Of a DNA stretch of 64,000 bases, positions 33,903 to 43,128 are shown in pieces (position 1 is the stretch's first letter; each line of letters opens with the position of its first letter). The DNA comes from Opitutaceae bacterium EW11. GTDB lineage: Bacteria; Verrucomicrobiota; Verrucomicrobiia; Opitutales; Opitutaceae. The translations under genes were made by a program, and so were the position numbers. Location of the stretch: NCBI GenBank assembly GCA_003054665.1, contig QAYY01000003.1, positions 248,001 through 312,000 on the forward strand, given 5' to 3'. The notes under the pieces were generated by a model. That model did no database searches. It was not told the DNA's origin and was given only the letters and a program-made list of their open reading frames with translations.

Positions 33903-35021
33903 TCAGGCGGTGGCGAAAGCTTCCGAACGTTTCACGCCCGCCAGACGGGAGAAAACGGCGAGAGCCTGGCCGACGACCTGGTCCATGTTGTAGTAACGGT
34001 AAGTTCCCAATCGTCCGACGAAGTGCACGTCCGGCGTTTGCTCCGCCAGCTGGTGATACTTCTTGTACAGAGCGGCGTTGTCCGGACGCGGAATGGGGTA
34101 GTACGGATCGCCTTCGGCCTGCGGGTATTCGTAGACGACGCTGGTCAGCGGGTGATCCTGGCCGGTGAGATACTTGAACTCCGTCACCCGGGTGTACGCG
34201 TATTCATTCGGGTAATTCACCACCGGTGCCGATTGGAACACCGGCTTGTTGTGCGTCTCGTGCCGGAATTCGAGGCAGCGATAGGGCAGCGGGCCGAACT
34301 GGTAATCGAAGTACTCGTCGATGGGGCCCGTGAAAATGAGGTTTCCGTACGACACCTCGTCCATCACGTCCCGGTACTCCGCGTTCAGCAGGATCTTGAT
34401 GTTGGGATGATCCAGCATGTTTTCGAACAGGTGCGTGAAGCCCCGGGCGGGCATCGCCTGATACGCGTCGGTGAAGTACCGGTCGTCGCGGTTGAATCTC
34501 ACCGGCACCCGCGCGGTCACCTGGGCGTCCAGTTCCGAGGGATCGAGCCCCCATTGCTTCCGCGTGTATCCGCGGAAAAACTTCTCGTAGAGCTCGCGTC
34601 CGACCGTACCCACCACCACGTCCTCCGACGTGAGGACTTTCTCGCGCGGCTCTGCCACGGAGGCCAGATAGTTCTTCATCTCCGGCGGCGTCAGCCGAAG
34701 GCCGTAGAGTTCGTTGATGGTATCCAGGTTGATCGGAATCGGCACCAGCCGCCCATCGACACAGGCCCGCACCCGGTGCTGGTATTGGCGCCACTCGGTG
34801 AATTTCGAAAGGTACCCGAAGATCTCCGCCGAATTGGTGTGGAAGATGTGAGGTCCGTATTTGTGGATCAGGAGACCGGCGCGGTCGTGGCAATCGTAGG
34901 CATTTCCTCCGATGTGGTTCCGACGGTCGATCAGCAGGACCTTCTTGTTCAGCGTGCTCGCGAGGCGTTCCGCCAGCACGCTGCCCGCGAAACCGGCGCC
35001 GACGATGAGGTAATCAAACAT
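33903..35021 (-). CDS. glf: UDP-galactopyranose mutase
   Basis: A 372-residue flavoenzyme that interconverts UDP-galactopyranose and UDP-galactofuranose for surface glycans. The ATG at 35021 starts directly at the FAD-binding Rossmann motif, FDYLIVGAGFAGSVLAERLA. Further landmarks are RRNHIGGNAYD, YGPHIFHTN, FRGYTRKQWGLDP with the substrate-binding Arg and Trp, and the final GRLGTYRYYNMDQVVGQAL. It overlaps the upstream glycosyltransferase by eight bases, so the two are co-translated. A hairpin (tccgccgc...gcggcgga) lies about 40-65 bp past the stop. Confidence 0.95.
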   Translation of the reverse strand: MFDYLIVGAGFAGSVLAERLASTLNKKVLLIDRRNHIGGNAYDCHDRAGLLIHKYGPHIFHTNSAEIFGYLSKFTEWRQYQHRVRACVDGRLVPIPINLDTINELYGLRLTPPEMKNYLASVAEPREKVLTSEDVVVGTVGRELYEKFFRGYTRKQWGLDPSELDAQVTARVPVRFNRDDRYFTDAYQAMPARGFTHLFENMLDHPNIKILLNAEYRDVMDEVSYGNLIFTGPIDEYFDYQFGPLPYRCLEFRHETHNKPVFQSAPVVNYPNEYAYTRVTEFKYLTGQDHPLTSVVYEYPQAEGDPYYPIPRPDNAALYKKYHQLAEQTPDVHFVGRLGTYRYYNMDQVVGQALAVFSRLAGVKRSEAFATA

Positions 35022-36381
35022 AGGCGAGTCCGGGCTGAACGGGGAGGGAAGGGGATGGCAGCGTCGCGGAAGCGGCGGCGACGGCACGCAAACGGGCGGG
35101 GATCTCCCGCACGGCGGCGGCGTCAGCGATGTGCGCCTCCATCTTGGCGCAGATCGCCTCCCAGGTGTTTTCCTCCGCCAAGCGAAGCCCTGCTTGGATG
35201 CGGCTCTGGCTGGGCGATTCCGCTTCGCGCACGCACCAGGTGACGAACTCGGAATGGGAGTTCGCGACCCGGGCAACGGAGGCGAAGTTCGATTTAACTT
35301 CGTTGAGTGCGGTCGATACGACGGGCTTCCCGGCGGCCATGTATTCCAGAGCCTTGGTCGGATTGATGTACTCCGTCGCGGCATTGAGGGCGAACGGCAT
35401 GAGGCATGCGGAGAAGCCCTTCGTGAGGGCGGGAAGCTGCTCGTACGAGCGGGCGCCGATCCAGTGAAGGTTGGGGCGCTGAGGAAACTCCTTCGGGTCC
35501 ACCTTCGCGGTTGGTCCCACCATCACGATGTGCCAGTCGCCGCGGGCGTCCGCGAGTTTGGCCAGGAGATCGTAGTCGATCCGTTCGTCGATCACGCCGA
35601 AGTAGCCCAGGACCGGACCATCGAGCCGAGCGATCTCGGAGGCGAGCGGGAGCGCTTTGGAACGCGCTTTGCCGAAGTGCTGGATATCGACTCCGGTGCC
35701 GTAGAAGTGGCAGTTGGGGTTAAACGCGAGGCGCTTCTCGCGCATCTTCCTTCCACCGCAGAAGACAACCTGCGCGCGACGGAGGAGCGTTTGCTCCCGC
35801 TCCATCAATTCCGGAGGTGCGCCTTTGAACTGCGAGAGTTCGTCCATGCAATCGTACACGACGAGGCGTTCGCCGAGGTGGCCGACAAAGGCGGTCACCG
35901 CCATCGGATCGTAGAACCAGAGAACCGGATGATCGAAACGGCCCGCGAGTTGATCGCGGATCAACGCCTGCATCGCGTGGCGCCGCTCCAAGTCGATGAA
36001 GTCGCCATCCGGCCATTTCTCGGACGGAAGATGAACCTCCGCTACGATGAGATTCGGCACGGTTGGTGGGAAACGGAGGCGGGTGAACGTCTTGGCCGTG
36101 GGCGAACAGTACGTCTCGACGAAAAGCACCGGGTGGTGCTTGGCCAGGCGGGAGAGAAACTGTTGCGGACGCTGCCAGACCCAATCCCAGCCGAGATGGC
36201 AGAAGCAGATGATGGGCGCGGTTCCGATGTCGCCGACCTGTCCCCGCGCGGCGGATACTTCAGCGTTTTCCACCCCGCTTTTACCTCGTGCGGCGGCATT
36301 GCCTGCAGGGTTTTCGACGTGTCCGCTCAGGCGGGTCAGGGAGCCGGTGAGTGAGATCGCGGGCGAGGTGTAGGTGGACAT
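35014..36381 (-). CDS. Glycosyltransferase, GT-B fold (family 4-like)
   Basis: A 455-residue soluble or peripheral transferase. After about 55 variable residues comes FCHLGWDWVWQRPQQFLSRLA, an N-terminal donor-cleft segment shared with TuaH-like proteins. Near the C-terminus LMPFALNAATEYINPTKALEYMAAGKPVV is the classic GT4 nucleotide-sugar EX7E-type motif, with Glu residues 7-8 apart. The gene precedes glf and overlaps it, so galactofuranose is a plausible donor sugar; that is inference from context. It is transcribed away from the antiporter gene at 36903. Confidence 0.87.
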   Translation of the reverse strand: MSTYTSPAISLTGSLTRLSGHVENPAGNAAARGKSGVENAEVSAARGQVGDIGTAPIICFCHLGWDWVWQRPQQFLSRLAKHHPVLFVETYCSPTAKTFTRLRFPPTVPNLIVAEVHLPSEKWPDGDFIDLERRHAMQALIRDQLAGRFDHPVLWFYDPMAVTAFVGHLGERLVVYDCMDELSQFKGAPPELMEREQTLLRRAQVVFCGGRKMREKRLAFNPNCHFYGTGVDIQHFGKARSKALPLASEIARLDGPVLGYFGVIDERIDYDLLAKLADARGDWHIVMVGPTAKVDPKEFPQRPNLHWIGARSYEQLPALTKGFSACLMPFALNAATEYINPTKALEYMAAGKPVVSTALNEVKSNFASVARVANSHSEFVTWCVREAESPSQSRIQAGLRLAEENTWEAICAKMEAHIADAAAVREIPARLRAVAAASATLPSPSLPVQPGLAYV

Positions 36382-36902
36382 GGATATGACGTTTGAGAGC
36401 TAAGGAACGTGGGAGCTGCCGGCTCCGCCGTGGCGGCGCGCACTCCCGTTTGGACTGGATGTTTTCCGCCTTTCAGCCGCGCCCGTGCCAATCAGCCGCG
36501 TCTTCCGCAACCTGCTCTCCTGCACGGGTTGCAGGGGGGAGTCCGCGGTGTTTGCGACGCTCTCCGACATGCAAAACGCAGGAGAGACGCTGCTCGCCAG
36601 GGCATTTTGAAAAGCCCCACCGAAACAGCTGCTCGTGCGGATCGTCCGACGAGGCAAAGCTTGGCGGGCGACGGAGCTGGACGCCTTGCAGATTTCAAAT
36701 GAGGGATTTCGTTCGCAGCCGGCTGAAAACTTGTTCGCGCCAAGGCGTCGGCGGGCGGCCCAACCTTTCCGGCACGGGTTACGGCCCAATCAGTTCGCCA
36801 CGCGGCGGTAATGGGGCGCAAAAGCGGAGTATATATCTTGTCTATGCCCCGGCGGGGCGGTTGCCCACGCGCTGGGAAGCCTGTTGTCTGGCCGCTCGCG
36901 CC
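36382..36902. other. 521-bp intergenic region between divergent genes
   Basis: It separates the glycosyltransferase start (36381, minus) from the antiporter start (36903, plus). It holds two small hairpins: one at about 36413-36449 (gggag...ctccc with ggagc/gctcc inside) and gcaacc/ggttgc (36507-36532). A tatata stretch near 36830-36836 is the most AT-rich point and may be a -10 box for the antiporter gene, without a good -35. No convincing open frame is present. A structured leader is possible but I recognise none. Confidence 0.4.
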
Positions 36903-38231
36903 ATGAGCTCACTCGTTCTCGCCACCGCCTCAGCGGCGGAGATTCCTGCCCAAATGATCGTGCCGTTCGGCTTGCTGCTGCTGCTGATCGCCACGATGCC
37001 GCTCACGCCACACGGCGTGAAGAGCCTTTGGGAGCGGTTTTATCCTCTCGTGTCCATCGGACTCGGGTTGTTCGTGGTGGGGTACTACCTCCTGCGGATT
37101 CCGGCGGGGGGAGAAACGATCGTCCACACCCTTTCGGAGTACGTCTCGTTCATCTGCCTGATCGGGTCCTTGTTCGTGGTTTCCGGCGGAATCCATCTGA
37201 AGGTGAAAGGCGAGGCGACGCCGCTCGACAACGTCATCTTTCTCGCGATTGCCGCGGTGCTCGCGAACGTCTTTGGCACGACGGGTGCCTCGATGGTGCT
37301 GATCCGGCCCTGGATTCGGATGAACAAGATCCGGATCACCGCCTACCACATCGTCTTCTTCATCTTCGTGGTTTCGAATGTCGGCGGCGCTCTGACCCCG
37401 ATCGGCGATCCTCCGCTGTTCCTTGGGTATCTCCGCGGCGTGCCGTTCTTCTGGCTGATCAATCAAGTCATCGTCCAGTGGCTGATCGCGGTCGGCTGCG
37501 TCCTGGCGGCCTTCTACGTGTTCGATCTGAACTCCTACAAGCGGATGCCGCGCAAGGTTCAGGCCGAAGTCGAGCAGCCTGACCAGTGGCGTTTCGAAGG
37601 CGGTGTGAACGTGCTCTTCCTCTTCGTGATCATCGGCGCGGTGTTTGTGCCGGATGCCTATTTTCTGCGCGAAATCGTAATGGTCGGAGCGGCGGTCGCC
37701 TCCTACAAACTGACGCCCAAGCAGGTTCACGAGGAGAACGCCTTCAGCTTCGGGCCGATCAAGGAAGTGGCGTTCCTCTTCATCGGCATCTTCATGACCA
37801 TGATGCCCGCGCTCGGCTACCTGACCCAGCACGGACAGGAATTCGGCTTCGACAAGCCGCTCCAGTATTACTTCGCCTCGGGCTCGCTCTCGTCGGTTCT
37901 CGACAACGCGCCGACGTACCTGAACTTCCTCCAGCTCGCCGAAGCGACTGCTCGTGCTGAAGCTCCGGCCGTATTTGGTGCGATCACCGATCCGATCGAA
38001 TCCGTGCGCATGCTTCTGCAGGTGAAGCCGAACTTCGTGATCGCGGTGAGCCTCGGCTCCGTGTTCTTCGGCGCCATGACCTACATCGGCAACGGGCCAA
38101 ACTTCATGGTGAAGTCGATTGCCGAGAGTGCGGGGGTGAAGACGCCCACGTTCTTCGGCTACATCCTGAAATATAGCCTTCCCGTTCTCCTGCCGATTCT
38201 CGCGCTGATTGGCTTTATCTTCCTGCGCTGA
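36903..38231 (+). CDS. Sodium:proton antiporter / citrate-transporter-like membrane protein
   Basis: A 442-residue protein from the ATG at 36903 with about eleven helices. Landmarks are VFGTTGASMVLIRPWIRMNK, FIFVVSNVGGALTPIGDPPLFLGYL (a broken helix with the GDPP motif of the ion-transporter superfamily), and SLSSVLDNAPTYLNFL. The latter two are the paired re-entrant motifs of NhaD/ArsB/CitM-like carriers. It is most often annotated as a sodium:proton antiporter in this family; the solute is not provable from sequence. It is unrelated in sequence to the antiporter at 26787. A strong terminator follows. Confidence 0.83.
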   Translation: MSSLVLATASAAEIPAQMIVPFGLLLLLIATMPLTPHGVKSLWERFYPLVSIGLGLFVVGYYLLRIPAGGETIVHTLSEYVSFICLIGSLFVVSGGIHLKVKGEATPLDNVIFLAIAAVLANVFGTTGASMVLIRPWIRMNKIRITAYHIVFFIFVVSNVGGALTPIGDPPLFLGYLRGVPFFWLINQVIVQWLIAVGCVLAAFYVFDLNSYKRMPRKVQAEVEQPDQWRFEGGVNVLFLFVIIGAVFVPDAYFLREIVMVGAAVASYKLTPKQVHEENAFSFGPIKEVAFLFIGIFMTMMPALGYLTQHGQEFGFDKPLQYYFASGSLSSVLDNAPTYLNFLQLAEATARAEAPAVFGAITDPIESVRMLLQVKPNFVIAVSLGSVFFGAMTYIGNGPNFMVKSIAESAGVKTPTFFGYILKYSLPVLLPILALIGFIFLR

Positions 38232-38257
38232 GTCGACGTTCGACTTCTTTTTCGTTG

Positions 38258-38286
38258 GGGCGCGCCTTCCACGGCGCGCCCTTTTT
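38258..38286 (+). terminator. Rho-independent terminator after the antiporter gene
   Basis: The stem gggcgcgcc (38258-38266) with ggcgcgccc (38273-38281) has a six-base loop and is followed by five T residues. It faces the TonB receptor terminator across a convergent gap; the 150 bp between them shows nothing else. Confidence 0.88.
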
Positions 38287-38439
38287 GTTTGCGCAGAGAC
38301 CGGAGTCGACAGCCGTCGGACTCGTCTCCTGCGATGAGCGGTTGGGGGACAGTCCGCGGTGTGACGTGAATCGTGGGGCGCCAAGGTGCCTGGCGCACCG
38401 GCCTGACGCGGGAATTGGCCAGGTACTCCCGTCGAACCG

Positions 38440-38472
38440 AAAAAAAGGCCCGCAGCGAAACAGCTGCGGGCC
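38440..38472 (-). terminator. Rho-independent terminator after the TonB-dependent receptor gene
   Basis: On the minus strand a ten-base stem (gctgcgggcc/ggcccgcagc, 38447-38472) with loop gaaaca is followed by a run of U (38446-38440). It lies 32 bp past the receptor stop. Confidence 0.9.
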
Positions 38473-38504
38473 GGAGACTATCGAGTGGAGTGAGCCGAGC
38501 GTTC

Positions 38505-41500
38505 CTAGAAGGTGCCTTTCACGCCAACTGCCATCTGCACGCCGTATTTCTCCTGGTTGTAGAAGTGAGAGTACTCGGGCGAGAGGTAGTTGTAGCGCTC
38601 GAGCGTCTGCGGAACGTTCATGATGTTGCGCGCATTGGCGAAGAGCGTGAAGCGCTTCGTCAGCGCGTATTCGACGTTCACGTCGAAGAACGTGCGTGCG
38701 CGGTAGTATTCGTAGAAACCCGTCGAGCTGCCGTAGGCCGAGCCGGTCTGAGCGTCGCGCTTCTGTTCGCCGCGGTAATTCCATTTCAGCATCACGACGA
38801 GCGGGCTTCGGCTGAACGTGACACCCCAGCTCGCCGACTGCTCGATGAAGCGGGAGAAGTCGGCCTGTCGGCTGCCGCTGAGCCACAACTTCGTGCCGTT
38901 GGCGAAGACGCTGAAGTTCCTGCCCCAGCCGGGGAGGAACGTCAGCGGCTGCTGGTAGTTGAACTCGACGCCCTTGATCGCGGCGTCGCCGGAATTGATC
39001 GTCGTCTGAATCTGGTAGCCGACGTAGGCGGTATCCAGGTTCATGGCATCGAGCATGTCCGCCGTCGCGGTGACGTTCTGCTTACCCCAGAAATCCTTCA
39101 GGTCCTTGTAGAAATAGCCGCCGGAGAGAACGCCGCCCTTGGGCATGTAATACTCGAGGGAGAAGTCGTAGTTTCTCGCCGTCCACGGTTTCAGCCCCGT
39201 GTTGTTCGCGATGATGGTGTGGGCCGGAATCGTGCCGATGCCGTCGTTGAACTCCTGCTCGGTGTCGTTCACCCGGGCGAGCGGAAGGATATTGCTGAAG
39301 TCCGGACGGCCGTAGGTGAGCGCATAGGCGAAGCGTGCCACGAGGTTGTCGGTGATGTTGTAGTTCGCCGAAAAGCTCGGGTAGTACCCGTCGTAGCTCT
39401 GGCTCGTGTGCAGCCCGCGCTCCTTCCAGTTGGCGGCGACTTCCGCGAGCGTCGAGCCCTTGCCCTTGACCAGCAGGCCCTGGCCCGAGTCCTTGGTATT
39501 CTCAAAACGGACACCCGTGACGATGTTGAGCTTGTTCTGGAGGAACTTCATCTCCCCCTGGATGTAGGCGGCGCTCGTGTCTTCCTTCAGTGACTGCGAG
39601 TTTTGGAGGCGGAAGCGTTCCGCATTGAGCGCACTCGCGGTCGTCAGGTTGAAGTAGCTCGGGTGCGACTTGAAGGCGTCGTAGATCGCGAAGGGATCGG
39701 GCCACTGGATGTGGCTGAAACCCCAGTACGGATCGGCACCATATTTCGTGTCGAGGTAGTTCGCGGCATTGTCGTCGGAGCTGGCGGCGGTCCCGTCGGG
39801 TCCCACGTAGCTGTACGTGATGTCCTTCTTGGTGATGTCGCGTTTCTGCTGCCGGAATACGACGCCGGTCTTGATCGCGGCATTGAAGGGCAGGAAATCG
39901 AGTTCTCGTTTCACGTTCAGGAACGCGCCGGTGAACTTGTCCTTGCCGTCGACGGGCTGGGTGCGGGCCGTATCCAGGCGGTAATTCGCCAGGATGGTCG
40001 GGTCCATGATTCCGGCATTCGCGTTGTACACCACGATCGACTCCGGACGGGGCTCCTTGATCTGGAGGTAGCTGACGCGCGAGACGCCGTTCATCGTCGT
40101 GCGGATTTCGCTGAAGTGGCCGTTCTTGGAGTCGCGATACCAGCTGCGAGAGGTTGAACCGTGCAGACCCGCGTCGATGTCCCACAGGTGGCCGTTGAAG
40201 CGGTAGCCGAATTGGGCGGCGTTGGTCTCGCCCAACTTGTCGCGGAAGGACGTGCCGTGGCGGACGGAGCCGCGCCCGGTCGCCCCGTTGGTGAAGATCG
40301 GGCTCCAGGAAAGAGCCTGGCCGCCGGCCGTGGACGACGTGGCGGCGGTGCCTGTATCCCAATTCAGGTTACGATTGCCGAACTGCGACTTGTAGTAGTT
40401 GCTCTGGAGCGAGACGAACACCGAGTGTCCCGGGGCGATCTTCCAGTCGGCGCGAATGCTGCCCGAATTGCGGTACGAGTTCTTCGGTCCGTCCTGCATC
40501 GTGTAGGTCTGCAGGTACGGACGGTCAGGCGCCGCGCCGGCCTGGGCGAAATTCCAGCCCATCTGAGTGCGGTGCTGCTCGTTGAATTGGTTCGACGTCA
40601 GACCGGTCACGACGATGCCGAAGGTCTTCGTGATCGGGAGGGTGAGATCGAAGTCGAAACCCGGGAGCACCTTGTAGGTGTTCCGATTCTGGGGGCCGGG
40701 CGTCTTGTTCCAGAACGTCAGGTCCTCGTTGTTGACGCTGCCGTAGGCGCGGAATTTGAGCTGGGCGCGATCGCGTTCGAACGCGGTTTTGCCGATCATG
40801 TTCACGGAACCGCCGAGCGTGTCGGCGGCGTATTCGGGAGTCGGCACCTTCACCACCTCGATGCGGGCCACGTTGTTGATCGAGACCTGCTCGAATTCGA
40901 ACGAGCGCTGCGCGTTGCCCGACGAGGCACTGGCCAGGCGGGCGCCGTCGAAGTAGACGTTCGTGAAGTTGTCGGAGAATCCGCGGACGGACATCGTGCG
41001 CACGTCGGCGGCGACGTAATCGACCGTGATGCCGGGGAGGTATTTCACGAATTCACCGATGTTTCCCTCGGTGACGTCGCCAAAGGCGTCGGAAGAAACG
41101 ACGACCTTGATGTTGGGAGCAAAGCGCTGCTCGTTGGCCGCGATGGCCTGGGCGTTGGTCTCGCGCTCGGACTGGATGACGAACTGGTCGAGCACGATCG
41201 GCTCACCCTCCGGGCGCGGCGCACCGGTTTCGGCGCGGCCAATGAAGAGATCCTGCTGCACGGTCTGTCCGGCCGCGACGTTGACCGTCACCGTCTGGGC
41301 CGGGAGGCCGGTGAACAGCACCTGGAGCTTAGCCTGGCCGGCGGGAACGTCGTTCAGGGTGTATTCGCCGTATTGATTTGTGAATACCTGCAGGTCGGTG
41401 CCTTCGACTCGGACACGTGCATTATTCAAGTACTGGCCGTTTTTCGCATTCTGCACTCGTCCCTCGACCGTGCCGGTCGGCGACGCCTGCGCGAACGCCT

Positions 41501-41612
41501 GGGTGGAGGTGATCGTGAACGAAAGCGCCACGACGAGCAGCGCGCGGACTAACCAGGAAAAGACCGCAAACGTGGGCACGCAGGTGCGGTCAAGGATGGG
41601 TAGACGCATCAT
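38505..41612 (-). CDS. TonB-dependent outer-membrane receptor
   Basis: A 1035-residue receptor from the tandem ATG at 41612/41609. The signal peptide ends about FAQASP (near residue 40). Next come a carboxypeptidase-regulatory-like beta domain (VEGRVQNAKNGQYLNNARVRVEG, then QYGEYTLNDVPAGQA) and a TonB-box-like segment around VLDQFVIQSERE. The plug domain includes NIGEFVKYLPGITVDYVAADVRTMSVRGFSDNFTNVYFDG. The 22-strand barrel fills the rest and ends in Phe (VGVKGTF), the usual outer-membrane insertion signal. Such receptors import siderophores, vitamins or oligosaccharides with energy from TonB-ExbBD. No SusD or hydrolase is adjacent, so the ligand is unknown. Confidence 0.93.
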   Translation of the reverse strand: MMRLPILDRTCVPTFAVFSWLVRALLVVALSFTITSTQAFAQASPTGTVEGRVQNAKNGQYLNNARVRVEGTDLQVFTNQYGEYTLNDVPAGQAKLQVLFTGLPAQTVTVNVAAGQTVQQDLFIGRAETGAPRPEGEPIVLDQFVIQSERETNAQAIAANEQRFAPNIKVVVSSDAFGDVTEGNIGEFVKYLPGITVDYVAADVRTMSVRGFSDNFTNVYFDGARLASASSGNAQRSFEFEQVSINNVARIEVVKVPTPEYAADTLGGSVNMIGKTAFERDRAQLKFRAYGSVNNEDLTFWNKTPGPQNRNTYKVLPGFDFDLTLPITKTFGIVVTGLTSNQFNEQHRTQMGWNFAQAGAAPDRPYLQTYTMQDGPKNSYRNSGSIRADWKIAPGHSVFVSLQSNYYKSQFGNRNLNWDTGTAATSSTAGGQALSWSPIFTNGATGRGSVRHGTSFRDKLGETNAAQFGYRFNGHLWDIDAGLHGSTSRSWYRDSKNGHFSEIRTTMNGVSRVSYLQIKEPRPESIVVYNANAGIMDPTILANYRLDTARTQPVDGKDKFTGAFLNVKRELDFLPFNAAIKTGVVFRQQKRDITKKDITYSYVGPDGTAASSDDNAANYLDTKYGADPYWGFSHIQWPDPFAIYDAFKSHPSYFNLTTASALNAERFRLQNSQSLKEDTSAAYIQGEMKFLQNKLNIVTGVRFENTKDSGQGLLVKGKGSTLAEVAANWKERGLHTSQSYDGYYPSFSANYNITDNLVARFAYALTYGRPDFSNILPLARVNDTEQEFNDGIGTIPAHTIIANNTGLKPWTARNYDFSLEYYMPKGGVLSGGYFYKDLKDFWGKQNVTATADMLDAMNLDTAYVGYQIQTTINSGDAAIKGVEFNYQQPLTFLPGWGRNFSVFANGTKLWLSGSRQADFSRFIEQSASWGVTFSRSPLVVMLKWNYRGEQKRDAQTGSAYGSSTGFYEYYRARTFFDVNVEYALTKRFTLFANARNIMNVPQTLERYNYLSPEYSHFYNQEKYGVQMAVGVKGTF

Positions 41613-41756
41613 GATGGGGTTGTTTGTAGGGGAAACACGCCGGAGCAGGACTCCGCGGTTTAGGTGTGGGGACACGTATCCTCGCCGCGTCGCCCGTCGT
41701 GTCAAACGAGAAACGGACAGCTGTCCTGATATTGCCCGTCAGCCGGCCTAATCCTA

Positions 41757-43031
41757 TCAGGGGAACAGCCCGCGGATGCGTTTGGCGTCCGCCACGCGCG
41801 CAATGCCCAGGGTGAGCGCCGCGAGTCTGCGACTGAATCCGAACTTCGCCTTCTGCGCGTCCACGCTGGCTTTCGCCCGATCGAGCATGGTGAAGAGCTT
41901 CTGGAGGACCTCATCCCTCGTCCAGTAGTAGTGCTGCAGGTTCTGCAGCCACTCGAAGTAGGAGACGATGACGCCGCCGGAATTGCAGAGGACGTCGGGG
42001 ATGATCTCGATGTCGCCGCGTTGCTCGAGGATCTTGTCGGCGGAATTCGTGGTGGGCCCGTTTGCGGCTTCCGCGAGGAGCCGGCACTGCAGCTTGGGAG
42101 CGTTGTCGTTCGTGATGACTCGTTCGAGTGCCGCCGGGATCAGCACGGTGACTTTGAGCTCCAGCAGCTGCTCGTTGCTGATCGCTTGGCCGCCGTCGAA
42201 GTCCTTCAGCACCTTGGCATATTTCACGTACTCGAGCGCTTTCCGGATATCGATGCCGCGCTCGTTGTAGATGGCGCCGGTATAGTCGGAGATGGCGATG
42301 ATCTTCGCCCCGTAGTTTGCGAGGGCGGCTGCGGTCTCGCTTCCCACGTTGCCGAATCCCTGTATCGCCACGGTGGCGTTCTTCACGGGGATCTTCATGT
42401 CCTCGAGGTAGGCCTTGACCAGATACGCCACGCCTGCGCCCGTGGCCTCCCGGCGTCCTTCGGACCCTCCGAGCGAAATCGGTTTGCCGGTCACGACCGC
42501 CGGCTCGACGTGGCCGACGTGGTTGGAATACGTGTCCATCATCCAGCCCATGATCTGTTCGTTCGTGCCCATGTCGGGCGCCGGTACGTCGATCTGGGGG
42601 CCGACAAAGTTGATCATCTCCTGCATGTATCGGCGGGAAAGCCGTTCTAGCTCGCCCTGCGACATCTGGCGCGGATTGCAGATCACGCCACCCTTGGCGC
42701 CGCCGTAGGGCAGACCGACAAGAGAGCACTTCCAACTCATCCACATCGCCAGGGCGGCCACTTCGCCGATGGTGACGTGCTCGTGGAAACGGATTCCTCC
42801 CTTGGATGGGCCCGTGGAGAGGTTGTGCTGGACCCGATAGCCTTCGAAAACGGTGATGCTTCCGTCGTCCCGCTTGATCGGAAGCGCCACGGCAAGGCAC
42901 CGGCGCGGGTATTTTGTCCGATCCCGCAAATCCTCCGGGAGATTGATGGCGTCCGCGGCCTGATCGAATTGGCGGCACGCCATGGTGAATACGTCGGATT
43001 TGTAGAGAGCGGAAACGATGACCTTTGACAT
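41757..43031 (-). CDS. gdhA: Glu/Leu/Phe/Val dehydrogenase (glutamate dehydrogenase)
   Basis: A 424-residue hexameric-type dehydrogenase that interconverts glutamate and 2-oxoglutarate plus ammonia. The ATG at 43031 begins the aligned protein (MSKVIVSALYKSDVFTMACR). The substrate lysines lie in KGGIRFHEHV and VGLPYGGAKGGVICNP, the latter with the catalytic Lys. The nucleotide fold is VAIQGFGNVGSETAAALAN. The late AEAANGPTT is also conserved. Length and FGNVG motif fit the 420-residue group. It is divergent from the coiled-coil gene at 43129, sharing a 97-bp promoter region. Confidence 0.95.
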   Translation of the reverse strand: MSKVIVSALYKSDVFTMACRQFDQAADAINLPEDLRDRTKYPRRCLAVALPIKRDDGSITVFEGYRVQHNLSTGPSKGGIRFHEHVTIGEVAALAMWMSWKCSLVGLPYGGAKGGVICNPRQMSQGELERLSRRYMQEMINFVGPQIDVPAPDMGTNEQIMGWMMDTYSNHVGHVEPAVVTGKPISLGGSEGRREATGAGVAYLVKAYLEDMKIPVKNATVAIQGFGNVGSETAAALANYGAKIIAISDYTGAIYNERGIDIRKALEYVKYAKVLKDFDGGQAISNEQLLELKVTVLIPAALERVITNDNAPKLQCRLLAEAANGPTTNSADKILEQRGDIEIIPDVLCNSGGVIVSYFEWLQNLQHYYWTRDEVLQKLFTMLDRAKASVDAQKAKFGFSRRLAALTLGIARVADAKRIRGLFP

Positions 43032-43128
43032 GGGGGATGTAGGTTTTTTCCGGGAGCATACGGGTGCGGCGGTCGACGGCAATGACCACCGGCACGTTGA
43101 GGAAGGGCTCCGCAGTCCGATTCGGTTC

